From assembly GCA_002841625.1 (NCBI GenBank), contig PHAG01000017.1:1-45867 (forward strand): a stretch of 45,867 nucleotides of DNA, given 5' to 3'. The stretch comes from Firmicutes bacterium HGW-Firmicutes-1 (GTDB lineage: Bacteria > Bacillota > Clostridia > Lachnospirales > Vallitaleaceae). Of the stretch, positions 7,555 to 14,689 are shown in pieces. The position numbers were made by a program, and so were the translations under genes. Position 1 is the first letter of the stretch; each line of letters begins with the position of its first letter. The notes beneath the pieces are model-generated. The model saw only the letters and a list, made by a program, of their open reading frames with translations. It was not told the DNA's origin and searched no databases.

Positions 7555-8324
7555 TGATGAATCATCATCCAGAAGAACGAATCGACGATTTGCATATTCA
7601 TGATTTTAGAATCATACAAAATCCCAAAAGTTTTTGTTTTGGTATGGACGCTGTTCTATTATCAGACTTTTCAAAGGTAAAAGAAGGAGATTGTGTATTA
7701 GATCTTGGAACAGGCACAGGTATCATTCCGATTTTGCTTCAGGCTAAAACAAAGGGCAAACATTTCACGGGATTAGAACTACAAGAAGATAGTGTTGATA
7801 TGGCACAAAGAAGTGTTGCTATGAATAAGCAAGAAAGTCAAATTGACATTGTTAAAGGAGATATTAAGGAAGCGGACCGTCTATTTCCATTGGCATCCTT
7901 TGAAGTTATAACAAGTAACCCGCCCTATATGGATGGTGGAAAAGGCTTGATTAATGAGCATTCACCAAAAGCTATTGCAAGGCATGAAATCTATTGTACT
8001 CTAGAGGATGTCATTAGGGTAGCTTCACGGCTAGCCTGTGTTGGAGGACGATTTTATATGGTTCATAAGCCACATCGCTTAATAGAAATTGTAGAACTAC
8101 TTAAGAAATATAAAATGGAGCCAAAACGAATTAGATTTGTACATGCCTATAAAAATAAGGACGCAAATATGGTGCTTATTGAAGCTATTCGCAACGGAAA
8201 ACCAATGGTAAAAATAGAAAAACCACTTATTATATATGATGATATTAATCAATACACAGATGAAATATACGAAATATATGGCTATGAAAGATCAGAAGAA
8301 GAAGGAAAGCTCGGTAAAAATTAA
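7554..8324 (+). CDS. trmN6: tRNA1(Val) adenine-37 N6-methyltransferase family (YabB)
   Basis: A 256-aa class I SAM methyltransferase. SAM-binding motif I is VLDLGTGTGIIPILL (around residues 47-61), and the catalytic adenine-N6 motif NPPYMDGG is at about 122-129. The family methylates N6 of adenine 37 in a tRNA(Val) isoacceptor. The N-terminal ERIDDLHIHDFRIIQNPK and FGMDAVLLSDF stretches are typical. The ATG at 7554 overlaps the ricT stop (translational coupling); a second ATG at 7557 is equally possible. In Bacillus yabA lies before it and a yazA GIY-YIG gene after; both are absent here. Confidence 0.88.
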   Translation: MMNHHPEERIDDLHIHDFRIIQNPKSFCFGMDAVLLSDFSKVKEGDCVLDLGTGTGIIPILLQAKTKGKHFTGLELQEDSVDMAQRSVAMNKQESQIDIVKGDIKEADRLFPLASFEVITSNPPYMDGGKGLINEHSPKAIARHEIYCTLEDVIRVASRLACVGGRFYMVHKPHRLIEIVELLKKYKMEPKRIRFVHAYKNKDANMVLIEAIRNGKPMVKIEKPLIIYDDINQYTDEIYEIYGYERSEEEGKLGKN

Positions 8325-8342
8325 GTCAAAGGGCGTGATTAT

Positions 8343-9188
8343 ATGAATGGCAAGCTGTATTTAGTAGCAACGCCAATTGGCAACTTAGAAGATATGACCT
8401 TAAGGGCCATTCGAACATTAAATGAAGTAGATTATATTGCCGCGGAGGATACGAGACATACAATAAAGCTCCTCAATCATTTTGAAATTAAAAAGCCATT
8501 GCAAAGCTATCACGAACACAATAAGACAGAAAAAGGCAATAAAATTATTGAAGATTTATTAAATGGACAACAAGTTGCACTGGTTACTGATGCTGGAACA
8601 CCAGCTATTTCAGATCCAGGAGAAGACTTAGTAAAGCTTTGTCATAAAAATAAGATTGAAGTAACCTCCATTCCTGGAGCGGTAGCACTCATTAATGGTT
8701 TAATATTATCAGGAAAAGATACAAGACGATTTTGCTTTGAAGGATTTTTACCGTTTAACAAAAAAGAGAGAAACAATGTTCTAAAGGGCTTAAAGATAGA
8801 AACCCGAACAATTATAGTGTATGAAGCACCACATAAATTAAAAGGTACGATTGATGACTTGTTCCAGGCGCTTGGAAATAGGAATATCACTATAACAAGA
8901 GAGCTAACGAAGAAGTTTGAAGAAGTTTTACTCATGACGCTTGAAGAGGCAGTATGTTATTATAAAGAAAATGACCCTCGTGGGGAATATGTTCTTGTTA
9001 TAGATGGTGAGTCGCAGTTAAAGTTAGAAGAAGAGAAGGTAGAAAAGTGGCTAGAAATGACCTTAGAAGAACATTTGAATATTTATATGAAAAAAGATAT
9101 GTCAAAAAATGAAGCAATAAAGACCATTGCTAAGGATAGAAATATGACAAGAAAAGAAGTTTACAACTATTTTAACCGAATGGAATAA
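8343..9188 (+). CDS. rsmI: 16S rRNA (cytidine-1402 2'-O) methyltransferase
   Basis: A 281-aa SAM-dependent methylase of the tetrapyrrole-methylase fold. It has the N-terminal LYLVATPIGNLEDMTLRA (around residues 5-22), AAEDTRHT (around residues 33-40), the loop VTDAGTPAISDPG (around residues 80-92) and GEYVLVIDG near residue 220. RsmI 2'-O-methylates C1402 of 16S rRNA in the decoding centre. Length matches the family. The start follows AGGGCGTGATT. It is the last gene of the holB-ricT-trmN6-rsmI unit, and a repeat remnant begins right after the stop. Confidence 0.94.
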   Translation: MNGKLYLVATPIGNLEDMTLRAIRTLNEVDYIAAEDTRHTIKLLNHFEIKKPLQSYHEHNKTEKGNKIIEDLLNGQQVALVTDAGTPAISDPGEDLVKLCHKNKIEVTSIPGAVALINGLILSGKDTRRFCFEGFLPFNKKERNNVLKGLKIETRTIIVYEAPHKLKGTIDDLFQALGNRNITITRELTKKFEEVLLMTLEEAVCYYKENDPRGEYVLVIDGESQLKLEEEKVEKWLEMTLEEHLNIYMKKDMSKNEAIKTIAKDRNMTRKEVYNYFNRME

Positions 9189-9313
9189 ATCCCCCACTTC
9201 TTAGTTGGGCGAACTAATTTCAACATCGGTGAGGGTTCAAGCCCCTACCGATGTGCAAGCGAAGCTTGCATTAGGTTACGAAACCGTAGCGAATGTGGAG
9301 GTTTTGTAACATT
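9188..9313 (-). mobile_element. Possible IS200/IS605 right-end (omega-RNA-like) remnant
   Basis: Read on the minus strand, the segment holds a chain of small stems: TGCAAG/CTTGCA (around 9254-9270), ACATCGGT (around 9222-9229) with ACCGATGT (around 9246-9254) capped by a GGTTCAAGCCC-like loop on the plus strand, and a final CCCA/TGGG stem near the CCCCCAC end at about 9190-9211. This order resembles the 3' ends and guide-RNA scaffolds of tnpB-carrying IS200/IS605 elements as I remember them. No tnpA or tnpB is present; abrB occupies the place where tnpB would be. Bases 9255-9313 recur at 37565-37622. Confidence 0.4.
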
Positions 9314-9346
9314 GACTCACTAGTAATATAACAAGATATAAAAAAT

Positions 9347-9391
9347 AAAACAGGTAGGATACAAGCACAGTGTATTCCTAACTGTTTTTTA
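9347..9391. terminator. Bidirectional terminator between rsmI and abrB
   Basis: AACAGGTAGGATAC pairs, with one or two irregularities, with GTATTCCTAACTGTT. It has A-runs on its left and a T6 run on its right, so it can act for the plus-strand rsmI unit and for convergent abrB. Confidence 0.8.
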
Positions 9392-9408
9392 TTTACAAGT
9401 AAATTGTT

Positions 9409-9672
9409 TTAAAGAACCACCTTTAAGCCCGCCACCTGTGCCATTTCTAAAATGGATTTTCTTGAGACTTTTTGCCCGTGATAATCAATTAAATCATCCA
9501 TAGAACCACTGAAAATATCAGCAGGTTGGTATTTCTTTAATATGATATGACTATCATCAACAAAAATCTCCAAAGAATCAGTTGTTGTAATGTTAAATTG
9601 TTTTCTGATTTCTGAAGGTAAAGTAAGTCGACCTAAAACGTCAAGTTTTCTAACGATTCCAGTGTAAGTCAT
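9409..9672 (-). CDS. abrB: AbrB-family transition-state regulator
   Basis: An 87-aa protein with the N-terminal swapped-hairpin DNA-binding domain: GIVRKLDVLGRLTLPSEIRK (around residues 5-24) is the AbrB signature. The C-terminal part carries a multimerisation-like segment. AbrB-type proteins repress post-exponential and sporulation genes. The gene is convergent to the rsmI unit at the same place as in Bacillus. GGGGAGG sits before the start, and a clear promoter lies upstream. Paralogues such as SpoVT share the N-terminal domain but are about twice this length, so AbrB is the better call. Confidence 0.9.
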   Translation of the reverse strand: MTYTGIVRKLDVLGRLTLPSEIRKQFNITTTDSLEIFVDDSHIILKKYQPADIFSGSMDDLIDYHGQKVSRKSILEMAQVAGLKVVL

Positions 9673-9709
9673 AAAGTCCTCCCCATTTATTATATAATAT
9701 AGTAACTAT

Positions 9710-9738
9710 AGAATATCATTTTGTAAAAAAGTTGTCAA
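9710..9738 (-). promoter_or_regulatory. SigA promoter of abrB
   Basis: On the minus strand TTGACA (9738-9733) and TATTCT (9715-9710) are 17 bp apart, about 35 bp before the abrB start. Confidence 0.75.
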
Positions 9739-9850
9739 ATAAAAAGTAAATAGAATGAAAATTTGTATAGCATGAATAATTTGATGGGTTTCAAGCTAAA
9801 ACTAAAGAAAAAGGGCTGAATAAAATAAACTTTTTGAAAGGAATAGGCTT

Positions 9851-10750
9851 ATGACTTCTTGGATAGAAATAGATGGGCATTCAATAAAATTAACCAATAC
9901 CCAAAAGCTTTTATGGCCTGAAATTGGAATTAGAAAAATTGATTATATTAATGTATTAATACAATTATCTCCATATATACTAGCGCATACTTCGGATAGG
10001 ATGCTTTCAGTTATTCGTTATCCAGAGGGTATTCATAACCCGTTTTTTTATCAAAAGAGAGTTCCTGAGCATACGCCGGAGTGGATTGATTGTATCAAAA
10101 AAGATCAAGACAATTATATGAATCTGAATAAACAAGCGACATTGATATGGCTTGGGAATAGTGCCACATTAGAGTTTCATATAGGGTTTCATAAAGCAAA
10201 TGAAAGTACAATTTCATATTTGGTATTTGATTTAGATCCATCAGAGGGTCAAATTTTTGAGCAAGTAGTTGAAGTGGCTTTTATCATTTATGAAGAATTA
10301 ATAAAGCTTCATTTAGAAAGTTTTATAAAAACTTCTGGAGCCTCAGGATTACAAATTTATGTTCCAATTGAAAAAAAATATTCTTATGAAGAAGGGAGAG
10401 CGTTGAATCAATTTTTTGCGATGTATTTTTCTAGTAAGTATCCTCGACAAATTACGATTGAGCGAAATGTCAAAAAAAGAGGTAGTTTATTGTATTTTGA
10501 TTACCTTCAAATGTGGAAAGGAAAAACGATTATTTCGGTATATTCTCCTAGAGCTGTTAAAAGTGGGGCTGTCTCAACACCAATTACATGGGAAGAATTA
10601 GAGAAGGGAATCCAACCGGGAGACTTTAATTTGACGAATATAATGGACCGTATTAAAGAGAAAGGTGACCTTTTTAATGTTTTTTTAAATGAAAAATCAG
10701 GGAAAAAACAGAATCTTGACTTTATTGTTCAACACCTAGGTAAAAGTTAA
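9851..10750 (+). CDS. Stand-alone LigD-type primase/polymerase domain
   Basis: A 299-aa archaeo-eukaryotic primase-fold protein matching the polymerase domain of bacterial NHEJ ligase D. It has FDLDPSEG with the metal-binding pair D127/D129 (around residues 126-133), KTSGASGLQIYVP (around residues 160-172), the third acidic residue in YFDYLQ (D217), and the closing AVSTPITWEEL (around residues 243-253). These proteins fill gaps at double-strand breaks, preferring ribonucleotides. There is no ligase or phosphoesterase domain fused and no ku gene in the window. The usual GLH histidine is glutamine here (Q168). It is a single-gene unit; start follows GAAAGGAATAGGCTT. Confidence 0.88.
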   Translation: MTSWIEIDGHSIKLTNTQKLLWPEIGIRKIDYINVLIQLSPYILAHTSDRMLSVIRYPEGIHNPFFYQKRVPEHTPEWIDCIKKDQDNYMNLNKQATLIWLGNSATLEFHIGFHKANESTISYLVFDLDPSEGQIFEQVVEVAFIIYEELIKLHLESFIKTSGASGLQIYVPIEKKYSYEEGRALNQFFAMYFSSKYPRQITIERNVKKRGSLLYFDYLQMWKGKTIISVYSPRAVKSGAVSTPITWEELEKGIQPGDFNLTNIMDRIKEKGDLFNVFLNEKSGKKQNLDFIVQHLGKS

Positions 10751-10780
10751 ATTAGAATGTAAAAGAGGCTGAAATTATTC

Positions 10781-10809
10781 TTGAAGTAGGTCAGAAAATA
10801 ATGTATAAT
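10781..10809 (+). promoter_or_regulatory. Candidate promoter of the hydrogenase operon
   Basis: TTGAAG at 10781-10786 and TATAAT at 10804-10809 are 17 bp apart. If used, the leader is about 265 nt. The 330-base gene-free gap 10751-11080 holds this promoter, a 6-bp hairpin near 10960-10980 (AAGCAC/GTGCTT) without a T-run, and the inverted repeats near 11006-11053; nothing else was recognised. Confidence 0.6.
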
Positions 10810-11005
10810 AGAAATATCTAAAATCTGACAGTTAATTATCTAGTACTCACATTTCAACTGACTAAACATCTATCCTGAAATTACTCACATATCACAACAT
10901 AATAATTTTTATCGCAGATGAAAGTTTTATTATTTAATTTGAACTCATACATTTATTAAAAGCACTATATTGGGTGCTTCTACTATTTCGTAATGAGTTA
11001 TTTGC

Positions 11006-11053
11006 GTTAAAAATTTGGGGGTTCACAGTATCTATCTACGTTAAATTTTTAAC
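11006..11053. promoter_or_regulatory. Candidate Rex operator upstream of hydrogenase genes
   Basis: GTTAAATTTTTAAC at 11040-11053 matches the core of the Rex operator (GTTAA-N4-TTAAC). An upstream GTTAAAAATTT (11006-11016) is the exact reverse complement of 11043-11053. Rex senses the NADH/NAD+ ratio and is known to control hydrogenase and fermentation genes in Clostridia. The outer TTG/CAA of the full 18-bp consensus is not conserved. Confidence 0.5.
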
Positions 11054-11080
11054 AGCTATAGGGCTGGAAGGAGATGAATT

Positions 11081-11578
11081 ATGGATCAAGTAAAAACATG
11101 TCAATGTGAAGAAATTAGTGAAGAAGAAAAACTGAAGTTGATTGAGGAGGTCATTGAAGAATATCAGGGGCAAGAGGGTAGTCTGATTCAAGTTCTACAT
11201 ATGGTTCAGGGGATTTATGGTTATTTGCCAATTCATATTCAACAATTGATTGCTCAAAAACTAGATAAGCCTTTATCAGAGGTATCGGGCGTTATAAGCT
11301 TTTATTCGTTATTTTCAACGAAGCCTCGAGGCAGACATACAATCAATGTCTGTCTAGGAACGGCGTGTTATGTAAGGGGCGGGAAAAAAATAGTAGATAG
11401 ACTCAAAGAGATATTGGAAGTAAACGTCGGTGATACTACGGATGACAATAAGTTTACACTAGAGGTGATGCGCTGTATGGGTGCATGTGGATTAGCTCCA
11501 GCTATGTCCATAGACGATAAAATATTCAAACAAGTCAATCCCGATAAACTTACGCAGATTCTTGATTTGTATAACTAG
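11081..11578 (+). CDS. hydC: Hydrogenase NuoE-like [2Fe-2S] subunit (HydC)
   Basis: A 165-aa thioredoxin-like ferredoxin subunit. A helical N-terminal half is followed by the [2Fe-2S] ligands, CLGTACYVRGG (around residues 91-101) and CMGACGLAPA (around residues 131-140), the C-x4-C...C-x3-C pattern of the 24-kDa NuoE family. In multimeric, usually electron-bifurcating [FeFe] hydrogenases it pairs with the flavoprotein subunit. It is first in a three-gene operon, 18 bp before hydB, with GGAAGGAG upstream of the ATG. Cytoplasmic: no signal or membrane segment. The symbol follows HydABC use. Confidence 0.9.
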   Translation: MDQVKTCQCEEISEEEKLKLIEEVIEEYQGQEGSLIQVLHMVQGIYGYLPIHIQQLIAQKLDKPLSEVSGVISFYSLFSTKPRGRHTINVCLGTACYVRGGKKIVDRLKEILEVNVGDTTDDNKFTLEVMRCMGACGLAPAMSIDDKIFKQVNPDKLTQILDLYN

Positions 11579-11596
11579 AAAAAGGAGAAAAAATTT

Positions 11597-14500
11597 ATGA
11601 AGATCAAGACGTTGAATCAATTGAAGGCAATAAAAGAGTCTTATTTACTAAAGAAAGAAAGAGCAAATTATGTTATTAATGTTTGTTTTGGTGCTGGATG
11701 TGTTTCTTGTGATTGTAAAGATATAAAAGATGCATTGATGGAAAGCTTAGAGAAATATGATCACGTGAGCAAGGTCATTGTCAATGATACGGGCTGTATC
11801 GGTGCCTGTTACCTTGGACCATCCATCCTTGTTCAACCAGGAGATGTATATTATGTTAAGTTAAAACCAGAAGATATAGATACGATTGTTTACGAACATA
11901 TTGTAAATGATAATATTGTTAAAGATAAGTGCTACTATGATGAAAAAAAGGAAAGACATCTTCCATTTATGAAAGATATTCCGTTTTTTAAACATCAAGA
12001 GAAGATTGTATTAAAGAATTGTGGCACCATTGATTTTAAAGAGCTTGAACAATACATAGGGAATAGTGGTTATAAAGCCCTCGGCAAAATATTATTAGAT
12101 AAAAAGCCAGAGGATGTTATCAAAGAAATGAAAAAATCAGGTCTAAGAGGTAGAGGCGGCGGTGGATTTTTAGCTGGTTTAAAATGGGAACTCGCACGTA
12201 AAACCCCAAGTGATCAAAAATACGTTATTTGTAATGCCGATGAAGGTGATCCAGGGGCATTTATGGACAGGAGTCTTTTAGAAGGAGATCCACATGCGAT
12301 TATTGAAGGGATGGCGATAGCTGGCTATGCAATAGGAGCATCGAAGGGGTATGTTTATGTAAGGGCTGAATATCCTTTGGCGGTAGAAAGATTAGAAAAT
12401 GCGATTAAAGATGCTAGAGAAGCCTTATTGTTGGGTGATAGTATTTTCGGAAGTAATTTTGGTTTTGATATTGAAGTTAGGATAGGAGCAGGTGCATTTG
12501 TTTGTGGTGAAGAAACAGCTCTGATTAATTCCATTGAAGGTAAAAGAGGAGAGCCAAGACAAAAACCACCATTTCCATCAGATAAAGGATTATTCGAAAA
12601 GCCTTCTATTATTAATAATGTAGAAACATTTGGGAATGTACCAATTATTATTAGAAAGGGATCAAGTTGGTTTAGTCAAATAGGAACGGATAAGAGTAAA
12701 GGAACAAAGGTTTTTGCTCTTGCAGGAACAATTAATAATACTGGTATCATTGAAGTGCCTATGGGAACAATTCTTGGAGATATCCTTTTTGATATTGGTG
12801 GAGGCATTAAGAATGATAAAAAGTTTAAGGCTGCACAAACTGGAGGTCCATCGGGAGGTTGTTTAACAAAGGATAGTTTAAACGTACCAATTGATTATGA
12901 TTCCTTAAAAGATTTAGGTGCTATTATGGGATCTGGTGGATTAATCTGTATGGATGAAGACAACTGTATGGTAGACGTAGCAAGATTTTTTATGGAATTT
13001 GTTCAAGATGAATCTTGTGGAAAATGCGTCCCTTGTAGATTGGGTACTAGAAGAATGCTTGAAATTCTTGAAAATATTACACAAGGAAAAGGAAAAGAAG
13101 GGGATATTGAGAGGCTCATTGAACTTGGAGAGTCTATTCAAAAATCAGCACTTTGTGGTTTAGGCCAAACAGCTCCGAATCCTGTATTAAGTACAATAAA
13201 ATATTTCAGGGAAGAATATGAGGAACATATTAGAGATCATAGATGTAGAGCGGGTGTATGTCAAGAGCTAGTAAAATCGCCTTGTCAAAATGCTTGTCCC
13301 GCAGGTGTTAATGTTCCAGGCTATTTAACACTTATTGCCGCAGGTAGAGAAAGGGATGCATATAATTTAATTAGAAGAGAAAATCCATTCCCAGCGGTAT
13401 GTGGTAGAGTATGTACGCATCCATGTGAAAGTAAATGTAGAAGAAGTCAGTTAGATCAAGCGATAGCAATTATGGATTTAAAACGATATACTGCCGATTG
13501 GGTTATGAAAAAGGCAGAACCTATGCAGCAGCTATATTACCCACCTAAAGGTAAATCTATAGGAATAATCGGAGCAGGACCTTCAGGACTTACTTGTGGA
13601 TATTACTTGTCTTGCACAGGTTATGACGTAACTGTTTATGAAGCAAGTAGCATGGCAGGTGGTATGTTAGCGTTAGGAATACCTGAATTTAGATTGCCTA
13701 ATCAATTATTAACGGATGAAATAATGCTGGCAGAACAAGCGGGTGTAAAGATCTTATTAAACACTGAAGTTGGTAAAGATATTTTATTTGATGAGCTCAA
13801 ACAAAAACATGATTCTATATACATAGCTACAGGAACTCATTTTCCTAACACTATGGGAATAAAAGGCGAGGAATTAAAGGGTGTTTACTATGGAATTGAT
13901 TTCTTGAGAGATGTCAATTTAGGTAAGAAAGTATCTGTTGGAGAAAGAGTAGCAGTTATTGGTGGTGGTAGTACGGCAATGGACGCTGCTAGAGTTGCGC
14001 TTAGGCTTGGAGCTAAGGAAGTCACAGTGCTTTATAGAAGACAACTGGAAGACATGCCAGCAGATGAGAGAGAAATTGTTGAAGCAAGGGATGAACACAT
14101 TAAAATGATTCCAATGATTCACCCTGTAGAAATTATCGGAAATGGAAAAGTAGAAGGTATTAGATGTATTCTTCTCGAGTCAGGTTCCTTTGATACATCG
14201 GGTAGACGTAGACCTGTACCAGTAACAGGATCAGAAGTTGAATATGAATTTGATATGGTAATCCCAGCAGTAAGTCAACATTCAGATTTACCATTTATTG
14301 ATGAAGATGAAGTTGAAATCACCAAATGGGGAACTTTTGTGACCGATAACGAAGGCATGACCAAACAGCAGGGAGTATTTGCTGGAGGTGATGTTGTAAG
14401 AGGTCCAGATACTGTAATTTGGGCGATTGCAGATGGTAAAAAAGCTGCTAGTTCAATCGACAAATATCTTGGAGGTACAGGAGATCTTAATAAGGGCATA

Positions 14501-14677
14501 GAAGTAGATGTCCCTCGGGCTCAAGAAGAAACAGATTTATCTGAACATGATAGATTTGCTATTGATGAGCTGGATCCAGAAAAACGTATTCATAATTTTG
14601 ATGAAGTGAATCAAGGATTTCATAAACTTAATGCCATTGCAGAATCTATGCGTTGTCTGCATTGCGATAGACGTTAA
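11597..14677 (+). CDS. hydB: Hydrogenase flavoprotein subunit fused to a GltD-like domain (HydB-GltD)
   Basis: A 1,026-aa fusion. Residues about 1-110 form a thioredoxin-like [2Fe-2S] domain (CFGAGCVSCDC and CIGACYLGP). Residues about 130-550 are NuoF-like: FMN loop GRGGGGFLAGLKW, NADH site GAGAFVCGEETALI, and the [4Fe-4S] motif ESCGKCVPCR plus a later CGLGQ cysteine. Residues about 560-1026 are like the glutamate synthase small subunit/NfnB: a cysteine-rich start (CQNACPAG, CGRVCTHPCESKC), FAD motif GIIGAGPSGLTCGYY and second dinucleotide motif VIGGGSTAMDAARVA. Canonical HydB instead ends in two [4Fe-4S] clusters. The extra domain suggests a second nicotinamide or ferredoxin site; coupling and cofactor preference are inference. 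No frameshift was found at the junction. Confidence 0.93.
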   Translation: MKIKTLNQLKAIKESYLLKKERANYVINVCFGAGCVSCDCKDIKDALMESLEKYDHVSKVIVNDTGCIGACYLGPSILVQPGDVYYVKLKPEDIDTIVYEHIVNDNIVKDKCYYDEKKERHLPFMKDIPFFKHQEKIVLKNCGTIDFKELEQYIGNSGYKALGKILLDKKPEDVIKEMKKSGLRGRGGGGFLAGLKWELARKTPSDQKYVICNADEGDPGAFMDRSLLEGDPHAIIEGMAIAGYAIGASKGYVYVRAEYPLAVERLENAIKDAREALLLGDSIFGSNFGFDIEVRIGAGAFVCGEETALINSIEGKRGEPRQKPPFPSDKGLFEKPSIINNVETFGNVPIIIRKGSSWFSQIGTDKSKGTKVFALAGTINNTGIIEVPMGTILGDILFDIGGGIKNDKKFKAAQTGGPSGGCLTKDSLNVPIDYDSLKDLGAIMGSGGLICMDEDNCMVDVARFFMEFVQDESCGKCVPCRLGTRRMLEILENITQGKGKEGDIERLIELGESIQKSALCGLGQTAPNPVLSTIKYFREEYEEHIRDHRCRAGVCQELVKSPCQNACPAGVNVPGYLTLIAAGRERDAYNLIRRENPFPAVCGRVCTHPCESKCRRSQLDQAIAIMDLKRYTADWVMKKAEPMQQLYYPPKGKSIGIIGAGPSGLTCGYYLSCTGYDVTVYEASSMAGGMLALGIPEFRLPNQLLTDEIMLAEQAGVKILLNTEVGKDILFDELKQKHDSIYIATGTHFPNTMGIKGEELKGVYYGIDFLRDVNLGKKVSVGERVAVIGGGSTAMDAARVALRLGAKEVTVLYRRQLEDMPADEREIVEARDEHIKMIPMIHPVEIIGNGKVEGIRCILLESGSFDTSGRRRPVPVTGSEVEYEFDMVIPAVSQHSDLPFIDEDEVEITKWGTFVTDNEGMTKQQGVFAGGDVVRGPDTVIWAIADGKKAASSIDKYLGGTGDLNKGIEVDVPRAQEETDLSEHDRFAIDELDPEKRIHNFDEVNQGFHKLNAIAESMRCLHCDRR

Positions 14678-14689
14678 GGGGGTATAGGC

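Noticed and set aside
9222-9254. tRNA-like T-arm (GGTTCAAGCCC) on the plus strand
   Set aside because: No matching acceptor, D or anticodon arm surrounds it; the stem belongs to the repeat remnant.
10416-10601. 61-aa plus-strand frame inside the LigD-like gene
   Set aside because: Out-of-frame shadow of a strongly supported gene with no start signals.
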